Shown piece after piece: positions 1 through 12,399 of a stretch of DNA of 64,000 nucleotides. The position numbers were made by a program, and so were the translations under genes. The notes under the pieces are model-generated. The model saw only the letters and a program-made list of their open reading frames with translations. It had not been told where the DNA came from and ran no database searches. The first letter of the stretch is position 1. Every line of letters starts with the position of its first letter. Source of the DNA: Carettochelys insculpta (taxonomy: Eukaryota; Chordata; Testudines; Carettochelyidae); NCBI RefSeq assembly GCF_033958435.1, contig NC_134161.1, positions 11,532,001 to 11,596,000 of the forward strand, in the 5' to 3' direction.

Positions 1-226
1 GGTCTAAGCTGGATATTAGGAAAAATTATTTCTTCAGGAGGGTGGTGAAACACTGGAATGTGTTACCTAGAGAGGTGGTGGAATCTCCATCCCAAGAGGT
101 TTTCAAGCCCTGGCTGGACAAAGTCCTGGCTGGGATGATTTCGTTGGAGGTGGAGCTGCTTTGGGCAGGTGGCTGGACTAGATGACCTCCTGAGGTCTCT
201 CCCAGCCCTAGGATTCTAAGATTCTG
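1..226 (+). mobile_element. CR1 LINE, 3' end
   Basis: The sequence is the familiar 3' end of a chicken-repeat-1 LINE in sense orientation: a segment reading 'ggatattaggaaaaatt', the 'ggtggtggaatctccatccc' block and the terminal 'cctaggattctaagattctg' motif. Its 5' side is cut by the window edge. It is non-coding and belongs to the same subfamily as the minus-strand copies near 49.7 kb and 63.1 kb. Confidence 0.9.
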
Positions 227-1814
227 TAAGCTCTTGAACCCTGCACACTCGTCTCTCGCTCCTGTTAATGTGCCTTCTCCAGGCAGCAGAACCAGGCATG
301 AAAGTCCCATCTAGGTCCCTGCTCACCCACCCTTTGGTTCCTTCAGCCCGTGTCTTGCCCCTTCCCCTCAGCCTCTATGGACCCCTGTTTCCAGGAAGGG
401 TGGATGAGGTGACAGTCTGGCAGGATGGGTGTTGCACAAGTCAGGATTGTTTTCTTCAAAGTTTTGCTGGTGCTGGTCCGATGGGACCACCATGAAGGAT
501 GCAAGGATGGTTCTGTGGCTGGCAGGTCAGGTTTGGATATAACCCAGTGCTGTCTGCCATTTCGTGAGTCCCCCCATCCGATCGCCGAAAAGCATGTGAC
601 TTGAGCAGCCATGCTCTGTTTTGTTTACACGTGTGAATCCAGATTCAGCCCCTGGGCTTCCAAAGGGCTGACAGCAGCATCACTGAAATCATGCAGTTCA
701 CTGAGAGCTGAGCTGCCCCTCGTGCCGATTTTATGCTAGGGAAAGTCTATCTACGTTCAATGGTAATGCTCCGTATTGAGGCAGGCATCAGAATCTGGCT
801 TGGCATCTGAACAGGCAGTGTAGAGGAATCACACGACCAAGTGGCTCATGCAGTGTCCACCATCTTCCTGCTCCTAAACACAGCCCATATGGGAGCCTGG
901 AGAACTCACCAAGCATGCCCACCATTGGAAGGTGGGGATTTTTTTTATTTACTGAGCTCTCTGGATGGAATAATACACACTAGGTTGCTTGGCTGATCTA
1001 TTTGTGACAAGTGTTCAAACATGTGCATTGATTTTTTTTCGGAGTGTATTTCTAAGGGTAATTTAATAGTAACATTGAGCATGGCTTTTGCTGGCCCAAG
1101 AGAAGGAGATGGAGGAGGAGGAAGGGGGGTGTGGGGGGATTAGATGAAGAGGAGAGAGCCCACTAATGGTGTTTTTGTAATGCAATTGCTTAGGTCAGTG
1201 AAAAACTGTCACAGTTTAATGCACTCAGTTGTCGGGGATGTTATCATATACAGGATTAAGCCATTCCAAAACATGAAAACAAGAGCAGCTTGTTAGCGAG
1301 TGAGCCTGTTAAAGAGCTTCTCTCGCATAGTTATGATCATTTTAAGAAGCGAGTTATAGTTGTCGACATTCTCCTCTTACCCTCCGGGTGGCATAAGTAC
1401 TGAATGGATGGAAGTCATTTTCAGTTCTCTTGGGGTTACTTTGGGTTCAGTCAACCCTGTTTCCCTTCTCTCCTGAATCAGATTCCTTATGAGATGGCCA
1501 GGCCAAGACAGGTTTAATAATTACAGAAATTTGAGGGCTAGACCCTTGACTTGAGATAAATCATTGTAGCTCTTTTGGAGCCTGTATAAACCAGCTGCAG
1601 ACTTCAGTGGAGTTACCGTGATTTGCGCCAGCTGAGGACTTTGCCCACCAGTTGTGTCTGTGTTTAGAGTAATGACTCAGCCATCGCTGCACCATCTTTC
1701 CTGTGCCTCAGTGATTCTGTTTCAGTTGTATTTATTGGTGAAAGGATCTGCTGCTAACTCATCTGGTAGATTAGATGAGAATCCCAATATCAGTCCTCTG
1801 TAAGGGGTTGAGGG
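227..1814. other. No gene; single-copy sequence with a possible conserved block
   Basis: I see no gene or recognisable repeat here. Short reading frames at 268-612 overlap on both strands and resemble nothing known. The stretch at about 1140-1410 (TAATG and TTAA-rich, with two CG sites in 'tctcgcatag' and 'gttgtcgac') lacks repeat character and could be a conserved non-coding element. That is inference only. Confidence 0.4.
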
Positions 1815-2010
1815 CAGTGTTCCCTGTAAGCTAAGTGCTTGAGCGACATCCCAGAGGAGATTTTGGTGCCACCCAGCTGATTACTAGAACACCCGCAGCT
1901 ACCCAAAGCTGGGAGCATATGTTTCTATTGATGGCACCCATCTGCATATGCCTTGGTGGCCATAACAAAATTTATTCCACTCACAGATGGAAAACAGAGA
2001 GAGAATGCTG
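1815..2010 (+). mobile_element. hAT-like MITE, 'CAGTGTTCCC' family, copy 1
   Basis: The copy starts with the terminal motif CAGTGTTCCCTGTAAGC and contains the family's internal 'cagctgattactagaac' and 'atatgccttggtggccata' blocks, ending near 'gagaatgctg'. At least seven relatives occur in the window on both strands. The CAGTG...CACTG ends and the 8-bp TSD seen at the 8.09 kb copy fit a non-autonomous hAT transposon. No convincing TSD is visible here. Confidence 0.7.
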
Positions 2011-3371
2011 TTTGGGAAATGGTTTTTTTTAATTTATTTTTTCTGACAAAACTTGTGCTTGCTGGTGTTGAAAATCATTGTTACCAAGCTGAATTTTGAC
2101 TTTTGGGCCTGAAATTTGTAAATAAATGTGGCCAACAATATTCCCAAAAAGGTTTGATATACCAACAGTACACTTGTGAACCTGGCAGTCAAATCTGTTT
2201 GCTTGGCATAATTCCTTTTCAGTCTATTAAGAATAGAAATGAGAAGACACATGATGGTTTTAAGGCCCCTATTACACCCTAATGTTATACTTTTTATTGC
2301 CTGTAAACAGCTACATAACCATAATTTTAGAAATCAATTAAATTATAATGCAAGTTATTTCTCCTGTAGTTGTGAAATCGTTTTTGCATATTTAATATTT
2401 ATTTGCTAGCACTGTAGTGCTTTGTAGTTAGAGTAGAATTTTTACCAAGAGATGGCAACAGCAGTTAGGTGAGTTGATAGTTCATGACGCTCATATTAGT
2501 TAACAGTTGTGGGAAAATATCAAGGCACATCCTCCCCATCAGGGGCCCTCTTTGTGCCTGGATGTTGTGTTGCAGAGAACTTTACCTTTGACATTTCCTT
2601 TGGAAGCCATTTCCTCAGCTCCAGGGACCCACTCCAAGCTGGTCTCTTACTCAGACTTCCTCCCTGGATCTTCTATGATTTAGTCCTCTGGTCAAGGCAC
2701 ATTACAATTTGGACCCCTTCTGGGGATCAGCTTTGGGCAAAAGGTCCTTCTTCCTTTCTGGGTTTGAGTCTACACAATAAGTCCTTTGCCCCTTGGGGGC
2801 TCAAATTCAATTCATACCCCAAGTCAGGATACTGAGCTTTTCCCTGCTGGGAGTCTGCCTCCTTTGACAGTCCTCAGAGATCTTATAGGGGGCTCCTCTC
2901 TATTCCAGGGCCCTGCAACAGGAGCTGACATGCTCCTATCAGTCTTTTTTCCTGGCACTAGACGGTCCCAAACTACTGGACCTTACTTCACACCATTCTC
3001 ACGGACACAAAATTCTCCTTAGCTCCTTTTTCTTTGATCTCTCCATACCTACTGTGTTCCCAGTTCTTTCTAAGCAATGTTACACCACTATAGTTGGGCT
3101 CCGACTTTCTAATTAAGCTTAATTAGCCCCTATGTTGCTGTCTCATCAGTGAGTCACAGACAAAGGCTGAGACCAGCTTGACTCAAAGGACCATCCAGCC
3201 TATAAGATTAAAGCATGTTATCGACAGTAAATCTCAAGAGACCCATGCCAGTTTCCTTCTGTCTTTGCATTATTTGCCTCCATCAGTCACCATTAACGAA
3301 CATGCCCTCTTCTTCCTCTTCACACGACCCAGATGTGCTGCATGTCTTGATCTGTACATGTACCCTGAATT
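2011..3371. other. No gene; AT-rich then CT-rich unassigned sequence
   Basis: 2011-2460 is AT-rich with no recognisable element. 2500-3130 is CT-rich with open but unrecognised frames and might be an old retroelement end, because it lies directly upstream of the decayed transposon-like ORF at 3.4 kb. I could not confirm that link. Confidence 0.35.
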
Positions 3372-4130
3372 TTTTCAGGAGTGATGATCACACGAAATAC
3401 GCCCACCAATGTGCCATCGTTGTTGCAGAAATGGATCAACAACCAGCTAAAGAGCTTAGGGAGTTCCATCAAGGGAGCTTTGTTGTCAAGAGGTCCTTGG
3501 AACAGTTCAACCAAGCGGACTTGTAGCAGAGCCAAGCGTGGCTTCAAGGTATGGAAAAGAAAGGAGGTGGAACTGTAGACATCACCAAGACTCACTCAGC
3601 CCTCATCTTTCATGACAGCTATCTTATTCACAGGGAGTCAAGAGAGTGAAAATGAGGATGCACTCTTACGAACCCTTGAAAAGTTCCAGACTTTTTTCTC
3701 TGGAGGAACCACCCATATCATTGCAAAATACAGCAGCAGAAAATGTAGCTACCAACATCACCCAAGATGCATGGTGGAATGCAGAGATCCCTCAGTAAGT
3801 ACAACTCCACAGCTTTGTAGAGACTTAATGACTTACAGCTGAGGAGGAAGAGCCTGGATGAGCAGACATGCATAATCCACATCTAAAAATAACGTTTTGG
3901 GTTCTTCCGTGCTATTTGGTGGGAAGAAACCAAAGGAAAGTTCTCAACCAGTTAAGCAGACAGAAAAATTCTTCGGTTACTGATCATGGCCTATGAAGCT
4001 GGTCAGATTGTGAATTTGCAGCAGATTCTGAAACTTGAGTTAGTGCCTGTCCTTTTCAGCATTAACATAGACAAGTGACAGTGTGAAAAGAGGCACAAGA
4101 GCAATCCAGTACTGAGTTTTGTGCTCACAG
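3372..4130 (+). pseudogene. Decayed transposon-derived ORF ('DHTKYA' type)
   Basis: Conceptual translation gives broken but recognisable blocks: a 'DDHTKYA' block near 3383, 'FHQGSFVVKRS' near 3460, a 'KKGGGTVDITKTHSAL' block near 3560, and later 'LLIMAYEAGQIVNLQQIL' near 3985. In order and spacing these resemble a large family of uncharacterised, probably transposon-encoded metazoan proteins with HTKYAR, G-F-V-V-K-S and GGA-x-GLT-x-x-P-x-AL motifs and an 'I-N-L-x-x-V-L-x-x-E-L-x-P-V-P' block. I recall that family from memory and cannot name a Pfam entry. Several stops and at least one frame change interrupt it, so it is dead. It is followed at once by a CR1. The alternative is chance similarity in unrelated DNA. 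Confidence 0.42.
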
Positions 4131-4154
4131 CTGATGTCCCTGGCCTGCCAACAA

Positions 4155-4681
4155 GAGAAGTAATTCTTCCCCTCTACTTCGCACTGATTAGACGTGTCCA
4201 CACTTCAGGAAACGTGTGGACAAACTGGAAAAGGTCCAGACAAGAGCAACAAAAATGATTAACAGTCGAGAGAACATGACTTATAAGGGAAGACTGAAAG
4301 AAATGGGATTGTTTAGTTTGGAAAATAGAAGACTGAGGTATACATGATAACAGCTTTCAAACTCCTAAGTGGGTGCTTCAAGGAGGAGGAAGAAAAATTA
4401 TTCTCCTTGACCTCTGATGACAGGACAAGAAGCCATGGGTTTAAATTGCAGGAAGGGAGGTTTTGGTTGGACATAAGGAAAAACTTCCTGTCAGGGTGGC
4501 TAAACATTGGAATAAATTGCCTAAGGAAGTTGTGGAATCTCCATCGTTGGAGATATTTAAGAGCAGATTCGATAAATATCCATAGGGATGATCTATGTGG
4601 TGCTTGGTCCTGCCATAAGTGCAAAGGACTTGATGACTTCTCAGGGTCCCTTCCAACTCCAGTATTCTATGATTCTGGGAT
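4155..4681 (+). mobile_element. CR1 LINE, 3' part
   Basis: Sense-strand CR1 from the 'ttcttcccctctacttcgcactgat' region (end of the ORF2 C-terminal domain) through 'gagcaacaaaaatgattaa', 'ggacataaggaaaaacttcc' and 'ttccaactccagtattctatg' to the terminal 'gattctggg'. It is a truncated and mutated copy closely parallel to the copy at 20.4-21.2 kb. Confidence 0.92.
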
Positions 4682-6899
4682 TTTGTTCACACACTTGCAG
4701 TAATCAGAAGTTGTTCCGCCAACAAGCGATACTCTTTTCCACATACAGAGAGCTCATAGTCTTGAGACAGACCTTGTTGCCTACATCCAATGCTTCCCAC
4801 TCCAAATACAAAGAGTTGGAAACAGGAAGATGGAGGTCTGGTGCCACAATTCATGTCATGACCACCAGTCTCCACAGCCTGCAAGGAGGCAGTATTTTGT
4901 GACTACACAACAGGTTGCAGAAGTCAGTGACAGAGGAGTAGGTCAGCACTACATGTTTGTGTGTGAGACTGCCAGTATAGAGTACGAGCGCAAGTCTGTG
5001 TTGATGTACCTGATGCCGATGCACATTTGTCAAAGAATATCACCTAATAAGATGCTGATTCACTGTCATTGTATACCAAACTTTCCTGAAGCAATACAAC
5101 ATTAACATGTGCATTTAACTTGTGTGCATTAAAATGTTTACTTAATGTCTATTCAGGAAAACATTTGGGTGTGTTTTTAAAAAAAGCTGTTTTCAGCTTA
5201 TGTATTGTGTTTCTGATTGTTATATCAACCTGGGTACTTTAGTTTCAAGGTACTAATGCTCAGGTTGCAAGAGTCATATAATTCATTGCTATATAAAGTA
5301 TTGAAATATTTCTAGTGCCTTTTGCTTGTAAGAAACTGAAATTCAATAGCTTTGTAAAAAGGTCGGGCATGTTATTTGATGACTTTTATTGCCTCTTGTA
5401 GCTTGTTAAGATCCAACAGGAGTATGTTTTTCCAAACAAAAAGAAAATAAAGGTTTACACCTCAGTGATTTCTTTTTTACTTTGCACTTTTTATAGTGGC
5501 TTTTACACACAACATACAGATTGGTAATAACCATATTTGGGTTCAACGTAACCCAAGTATCTGAAAGAAACTAGCTATCATCTTTGAATATAAAATGCAG
5601 TTAAAAGTTATAGTTAACTTTTTTCAAACACCAACCAGACTATTGGGATCTGAAAGTCAAGCTGGGCTTATTCTGGCCTGGACAACAGCACAACTAATGA
5701 AGATTTCCCCATGCAAAGTGCTGGCCTCATTTATGCCAGCCCAACTTCCTTATCTTGCATGGGATTCCAGGGCAGTTTCCCCTGGCAGAATTCATTTCTG
5801 CAAGTGGAATGTAGTAATGCCAGTGCTGCAGTGACCAGAATGAATGTCCACTCCCTCTTTCTTGGTTGCATTGATTCTGAGACTCTAACAGGAAAAAAAA
5901 AGCATTACAACTTGTTTTTGTCAGTAAAAATCAGTTGGCCTGGTTCTGAATGCACATGGTAAAGCAACTTATTGAGAAAGGCAGTAAGATGTTTCCATTT
6001 TACATTGCATTTTCATAGTACCATGACATTTTATTTTGTTCACTCCACTGGTACATATATTACGCCCCCACCCCGTCTGTTTAGTACTTTGTCCATATTA
6101 GATTTAAATGTGTAGGACATGTGGCTTCTATCCACTTCCCTTCAGAGACTGCACCCTAGTTTTGTAAATCTCAGTGTCACAAAGCTCTTTTTAAAAATCT
6201 GTATTCAACCTAATTTTTCCCTATCTCAGTTTCATCCTAGTACTCCTCTGGCAGCTAATCTCCTTGTTTGTATCATGGTAACTAATTCCTCTTTTTTTTT
6301 CCTTTAGAATTTACACCCTTCAAGTACTTGCTGATTGTTAAAATGCCCTACCTTTCCACATCTCTTACCCAAGCTATAAGTCTTGCTAGGTGACAAGATT
6401 ACTGCTACATGGCTTCTGCCATGACCCACTGTTAAAATACATCCTATAAATTACACAGGACATACCATACAAGCAATTTTTCCCTGTATGAATCCTGAAT
6501 AAATATTAATGGCCCATTGCAGCACAGGGCCAATATTGGAGTCAATGAGGTTGATCTGACATGTGGTAATTGCTAGTGCACATGGACACGGACCAGTCAT
6601 CACATTCTCTCTCTCCCCAGATGTGGAGCCATCATTTGCTTTTCAGATGTTTTTCACCCTGCTGTTCTGAGCTCCCTCCCGTGGTGGGAAAGCCAATTGA
6701 GATAGAATGACACCTTGCCCACACCTTTTACCAGACCATAATCCATTAACGTGGGGGGGTTGTTTGTTTTTGATTCAAAAGTTTGGCCAACTCAGCTTCT
6801 GATGTTCATTTTTGGATGTTTCAGCAGAGATGAGAAATTAGAATACTAATGAGAAAGGCTATTCTTTCATTGGTTCTCCTGGGTTCTCTACCTGTCTCT
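4682..6899. other. No gene; AT-rich intergenic or intronic sequence
   Basis: I see no supported gene. 5100-5600 is especially AT-rich and 6280-6302 holds a T-rich run. Small frames (for example 4830-5105 and 5595-5962) have no recognisable motifs. Confidence 0.5.
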
Positions 6900-7172
6900 C
6901 AGAAAGAGGGTGGTCCAGTGGTTAGATCATAGCTGACTAGATTGAGGACTTCTGGGTCCTATTGCCAGATTTTCCATTTGACCTTGAACAAATCACTTCC
7001 CTTCTCTCTTTCTCAGTTAACCCCGAGGCAAAACCAGTACACAACTTGCCTGCTTAGAGAACATTGCAACTTAATTGCAAGAATTAATTTGGCTTTATGC
7101 TTCTAATTAATATTTGCAAAGTGCTTGGAGATCCTCAAGCCAAAGGCTTTGTAAAAGTAAAGTGCTGTTATT
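6900..7172 (+). mobile_element. MIR / CORE-SINE
   Basis: This is a nearly full-length tRNA-derived SINE. It has an A-box-like 'tggtccagtggttaga' at about 6911, the 'ttgaccttgaacaaatcac' and 'ctctttctcagtta' core, and an L2-type 3' tail ('gcaaagtgcttggagatcct', then 'aaagtgctgttatt'). The element is ancient and immobile. Confidence 0.85.
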
Positions 7173-8085
7173 TCTTGCCTGCCTTTTGGACACACTGGGG
7201 TTTGCCACCCACCTGTCACCAGATGTGTTGGCATGAGCTCTGAAGTGTTCTGTGTTCTCAGAGCCTGATCCATATCCCCACCTCCCCACGGGGTGGCATT
7301 GGGATAAATCCGCACAAACCTTCACTATCTGGGCAATCTAAATTCACAGCACCTGCCTCATGTAAATGGCACTTTATCCTCTGGAAATGTGAATGCTGTC
7401 ACCAGCGCTGGCTCCGTCATGCTTATCAGAAATACATTATCAGGTGGGGATTAGACAGAGCCCTGTGCTAGTGCCGCTGTCCTCACCAGGCGAATAATGA
7501 ATAATGAAAATTCCAGGGACCGGAGACAAACACAATTGACAGGCAGGGAAACGCTGGTGCCTGCCTTTCTCTCACTTTAATGTGACAAACGTGGCTCCTT
7601 TAGAAAGCTTTCCACTCCATTCACTGTGGCGTCGGTTTTTTTTTTCTCTCGTCTCCCTCTTGCCCTCTTTCCCTCCACCCTGGAGTCAAGTCACTTTCAA
7701 GCAGCCTATGAAAGAAAGAAAGAAATCAGATATTGGATTGTGGGGCATCTGGATCGCCTCATCACCAACCTAGCGTGACAGGAGGTTTTTTTGCAGTCAG
7801 TTCACTCTAAGAGCCGATGCTGCATGATTTGGGTCCTTAACGGCTTTGAACTTCAGTGTTGCTGAGTTTCTCTCCTTTTGGTTGCTAATAAGTTGGAGGC
7901 CAGAGGGTGCAGACCTCATAGTAGAATGCACTAAATGCAGCTCCATTCACATGGATTTCACTCTTTCTTGTGGGTAGTCATTGGCAAGTTGGCATGTACG
8001 TAAGCAGAAGGACTGGTATTATAGTTAGTGGCTGATGGGCTGGGGGCAGTACAGAAAGTCCCATTTCACAATCCACAGTCATGAC
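7173..8085. other. No gene; possible conserved non-coding block at 7340-7570
   Basis: 7340-7570 is free of recognisable repeats and has TAAT and ATTATCA-type homeodomain/GATA-like words ('gcttatcagaaatacattat', 'gcgaataatgaataatgaaa'). This resembles vertebrate conserved enhancer sequence, but only a cross-species alignment can show it. The rest (7580-8080) is CT-rich then neutral, without a gene. Confidence 0.3.
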
Positions 8086-8290
8086 CAACGTTCCCGCTAA
8101 TCTTTTCCATCCATGTGCAGATTGTTTCCAGCCAGGTGTGGAATGAATTTTGTTACATGCACCGAGGCATGTGTGAATGTCCACCAACAATAGAAATGAA
8201 AAACCTAGCTGTGGGCGCTTTGCTAATCGGCTGGGCAGCACATGCATCTATCCTGAGCAGCTGCAAAAGTGCTGCTTACAGGGAAGACTG
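8086..8290 (-). mobile_element. hAT-like MITE, 'CAGTGTTCCC' family, copy 2, with TSD
   Basis: A 205-bp copy in minus orientation, bounded by 'caacgttcccgctaat' and 'ttacagggaagactg'. The flanking octamers are GTCATGAC (8078-8085) and GCCATGAC (8291-8298), a 7/8 match. An 8-bp target-site duplication is the hallmark of hAT transposons, so this copy fixes the family's ends and class. It has no coding capacity. Confidence 0.85.
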
Positions 8291-8558
8291 GCCATGACCT
8301 ACAACAATGCTTGTTATTCTGGTCCTCCACCTGGAGACAGAATTTCACCAATGTCCAATCAGATCTCCTGTGCTTTGAAGTCCACAAGCTTGCTGTGATT
8401 GGTACTACTGTGCATCCATTTTGTTCCACAAATCTTGGGGAACCTCATGTCTGACTTGCACCCAGCTCTTCCAGTGGTGGGCCCCGGATATCTCTGTCCC
8501 TTCTATCAGGTCCTGGAGCTCCACCTTGTTGTATGTCCTAGGCTCTTCTGCAGTTCTT

Positions 8559-8712
8559 TTGATGTTCAGGCCTGTCTTCAGGGTCCTCTGTGTTACAGAG
8601 AGAGAGAGATTGAGACAGGAAACTTAAGAGAGGGTGGAGTAAACAAGCCACTTTCTTGTCAATATTCATGCCTCATCTCAGACCCTCAACATAACATTCT
8701 GAGAGAGCAATG
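8559..8712 (+). repeat. Unidentified 154-bp repeat, copy A
   Basis: Runs from 'ttgatgttcaggcctgtctt' to 'attctgagagagcaatg'. Its reverse complement recurs at 10834-10987 with only about a dozen differences, and the similarity stops abruptly at both ends. It is not CR1, MIR or any MITE I know. It could be the end of an LTR or SINE. Confidence 0.75.
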
Positions 8713-10833
8713 ATTTGGCACCAGTTATGCTCTTTAATCTATTTTAGTACGTAAATTCACATCTATCACTACTTCCGTATCATCCTTTTTTAGTAATGTT
8801 AATTCCCATACAGTAAATAATAATAAGCAGGTGATGCATTTTATGTTACCTGCCTCTGTTTACCATTTACAGGATTTTCAGTTAGATCAGCATTTTTCTT
8901 CATTACATACTTCCTGAGTCAGCAGGTTACAGAGAGTACAGACATTGTGACCCTGAAAGTATTGTTACGGAATGAATGAGAACCGACCAAAAATATACAA
9001 AGTGATATTGTTAACAACGGATGCATTTGTCAAGTTACAGTTTGCAAGATACAGTTTTGATGCAGCGATATGCTTATCTGTTTGTCTAGACGTCAAGAAA
9101 GAAAACTATAACTATAAATCAGCAAGGACAAAACTTGTCTTGGCTAGGACATCTATTACTTTCCCAGATCCCAGTTAACTCTTTCATATCCCAACACTCT
9201 GCTTGTCCAGCCTTCGGCTACTCACCTCAATTCTAATCTTCACCATTTCTCAGACTCTTAAATCTGGTGTTCCCCAAACGGGTGCTGTCCATGGTGCTGA
9301 ATTTCAGTATCTTTCTTGTTAAGGTAGACTTCTAGCTCAAACTCTTCTTTCTTACCTGAGCAAGATTCCAATCTAGACCACAGGAGATGAACTAAAAATG
9401 AAGCACCCCTACAATGGCATGACATTAACTTCTTGGTCCCTGAGTTATTTTTCTGTACATTGGAGTTACACGTGATACGTAAAAAGGAACAGACATCGCC
9501 AAGCTGAACTCCTACTCCATGTAGTGCCATCCAAAGAGGTCTTTGCTACTTCATTTGGGGATGACCATAGTCCAAGCCCAGGATTGGTAGGCTGTACATA
9601 ATAGATGGCTCAGCCACATTCAGAACTTGAGATCTTCAAAGCAATGCAGGGGAGTTAACCACACATCTTCCACTGAAATAACATGTTGCCACTCTGAGCC
9701 TGTTTCGGATCTAAGACCAGAGAACTCCAAGTGCAGAGCTGGTGAGAGACTATAGATAAGCACTGGTGGACTGGTAGTAGAACCTAATCTAAGGCTGAGG
9801 AGAAAGCCATGTCAGCACCACTCTGTTCCCAAGTGGGAAACAAACTGTGGAGGGACATTAGTGAGGGTACTAAGGGCACTGTGATGGGCTGCTGTTAAAA
9901 AGATACCCTGGAAGGGGTTTTATGGTTGCAGGAAGAGTGTGACTCCACTGGAGGGCTAAATTGTAAAGAGACTTTGAATTGGAGCAGTGTAGACATGCAC
10001 ATTTCACCAGATGGAGGAGCTCACGAGAGGCAAAAGCCATCCTGTTACAGATCCCATTACAGACCCAAAGCAGCATTCCCCAAGGAAAGCAGACATCTCT
10101 GGAGCTCAAGTTCCCTCTGCTCTTGCCTTGTTTGCCATTCGTGACATCTGCCCCACCCACGTCTTTTAAATGAGTCCCACTCCTGCAATTGGGAGGATGC
10201 TTCAAATTAGTTCAAGTCTTAACAGTCCTTCTCAACACTGCCTTCTTGCATGTGATGTAAACTCAGAATATCCCACTCTTCCCCCAGATCCACCCAGCAG
10301 GGAGAGAAGGAGCTGGGAGTCTGTCTGTGACACATCTGCTCTCAGCATGAGTCTTTGCTAGTGAGATTCTTGCTAATTAATGTCAAACTTATTTTAGCAA
10401 ATAATACACATTATCTCGTCCTGCTGAAGAGACTGGTGCCAGCACTGATCATCACCTCTCCAGAAGAGAAGCATCTGAAGAGCTTTTGTATTTCAGGCAC
10501 AAAATCAGGTTGAAATGTGCAGTGAACTTGGGAAAGTGAACTCCACTGGGGTCTGGATTCTGCTCTTAAACTCACGTGCTTCTGGAATAAGTCCACTGAA
10601 TGTACTGAAGTTTGATGGAGGGCCATAAACTGCACCAGTGAGGTCATTAGAATTTCAGCTACAGGCTCCAGCTGGAGCAGTATTTGGTTTTGGGGCATTT
10701 AATTAATTATTATAATTTAATTATTATAGATTGGATTTGCAAAAGCGCAGGTGATTGACCTATCCCATTGACTTCACTGGGAGCAGAATTCAGCCAATGC
10801 TGATTTCTTCTGATAACACCCTTCAATGTAGCA
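8713..10833. other. No gene; single-copy sequence
   Basis: No recognisable gene or repeat apart from short AT-rich tracts (10690-10735). Frames such as 9870-10205 on the minus strand are open by chance and carry no known motif. Confidence 0.45.
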
Positions 10834-10987
10834 CATTGCTCTCTCAGAATGTTGTGTTGGGGGTCTGAGATGAGGAATGAGTATTGACAATAAAGTGGCT
10901 TGTTTACTCCACCCTCTCTTGAGTTTTCTGTCTCCATCTCTCTCTCTTTGTAACACAGAGGACCCTGAAGACGGGCCTGAACATCAA
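10834..10987 (-). repeat. Unidentified 154-bp repeat, copy B (inverted)
   Basis: Reverse-complement partner of the repeat at 8559-8712. Both copies start and stop at equivalent positions, with unrelated flanks. The two form an inverted repeat about 2.1 kb apart. Confidence 0.75.
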
Positions 10988-11039
10988 GAGATATTTGAGG
11001 CCACCAGAGTGCACTGAAATAATTAATGACTCCAATAAA

Positions 11040-11160
11040 TAATATGACTGGGTGGGGGCTATTATTATCCACATTTGACATGTTATCTGAGGCGCAAAAA
11101 GAAAATACTTGGTTAGTCAGTGGCAAAGCTGAGACCAGGACACAGGACTCCTGATGTACC
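11040..11160 (-). mobile_element. MIR SINE fragment
   Basis: Reverse-complement MIR core: 'ctattattatccacatttg', 'gttatctgaggcgcaaaaag', 'gtcagtggcaaagctgagac' and 'aggactcctgatg'. An ancient fragment. Confidence 0.7.
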
Positions 11161-11162
11161 AA

Positions 11163-11590
11163 TATAAGAATGGCAAAACTGGGTCAAACCAAAGGTCCAT
11201 GTAGCCCAGTATCCAATCTTCTGACAGAGGTCAGTGCTGGGTGCCCCAGGCCGAGTGAATAGAACAGGTAATCACCAAAGTGATCCTTTTCCTATCATTT
11301 ATTTCCAGTTTCTGACCAACACCATTTTTACCTCTTCTGGATAATATCTATTGATGGTCCTAATCTCCATGAGTTTATCTCACTCTTTTTTGAACCTTGT
11401 TAAAGTCCTGGTCTTCACAACCTCCTTGGGCAAGGAACTGCACAGGCCGACCATGCGCTGCATGAAGAAAAACTTCCTTTTGTTAGTTTTAAGCCTGCTC
11501 CCCATTAATTTCATTTGGTGACCTTTAGTTCTTATGTTATCCCCTGCTTCAATCCTTATTTGGCACATCCTCTTGGAAAAGAGAGCTACA
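11163..11590 (-). mobile_element. Old CR1-type LINE 3' region
   Basis: Minus-strand copy of the reptilian CR1-like subfamily whose 3' end reads 'aagaatggc...ctgggtcaaaccaaagg', followed by 'ccagtatccaatcttctgac', 'ttgaaccttgttaaagtcctgg' and 'aacttccttttgttagtttt'. Related sense fragments lie at 12.4 kb and 28.3 kb. Confidence 0.85.
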
Positions 11591-12399
11591 TTCGTCAGTG
11601 TTCCTCTTACAGCTCATGAGTATTGATAACTACCAGGCAGCTAATGTCACCAAATATACTTTTCACTTTAAATATGACTTTAGTTCAGCGTAAATGCAGT
11701 TTGTCTGTACTTTTTAATTTAATTATGTTTGTTTTTATGTCTCACTTTGCCTTATCACTTCAATTATGGAACACTTTCGGTAGTGTTACAGTTGTAGTTT
11801 CAAAAAAGTCATAAATGAGAATTTTGGTTACAGTTGCATTCCACAGACACCATTCTGTTTGAGGCTGGCTGCCACTCCAAGGCAGAATAATTACCTGGGG
11901 ATAGCATGAAGGAACTAATCTGTCTTGTGCTCTAGGCAGAGGAACAAATGCATGCTTTTAGGGTTTGTCTACCCTGCTTCTGGGAACAAGCCTCCCAGGC
12001 TGGGTTGGCACACTTGTGAGAGTGGGGGCTCATACTAGTGCACTAACACTAGCCATGTGGACATTGCAGCTAAGGCTGTTAAACCTGATGGAGAGAGGTC
12101 TCAGAACCCAACTTGCAATTCAACATTGCAGCTTTTTGTGCAATTCCACTGTCACAAGAGAGTCAGTCCAGCTTGGGAGGCTGTTTCCTGGATGTACTGT
12201 AGACCAGGTCCTTTGTTGGAGAAGACCATGTGAATACTGAGAATTTGGGAGCAGAATGGGTCAAAATTTTACAATGGAAATACTTTTTTTCCCTCAACAA
12301 AATGCCTTTTTTCAAAACAGGAATTTTTCTTTTTCCTGGGTTTGTGGCAAGCAAGGAAGGTGTCACTAGCTTCTGTTTGCTAAAAGCTGGGAATGAGCA
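11591..12399. other. No gene; unassigned sequence
   Basis: No gene seen. 12250-12330 is a TTTT/AAAA-rich stretch ('tcaaaattttacaatggaaa') that may be a degraded repeat, similar in style to 26590-26750. Confidence 0.4.

Noticed and set aside
10710..11162. 150-residue minus-strand frame
   Set aside because: It is composed of the 154-bp repeat and an antisense MIR, so it is repeat-derived noise.
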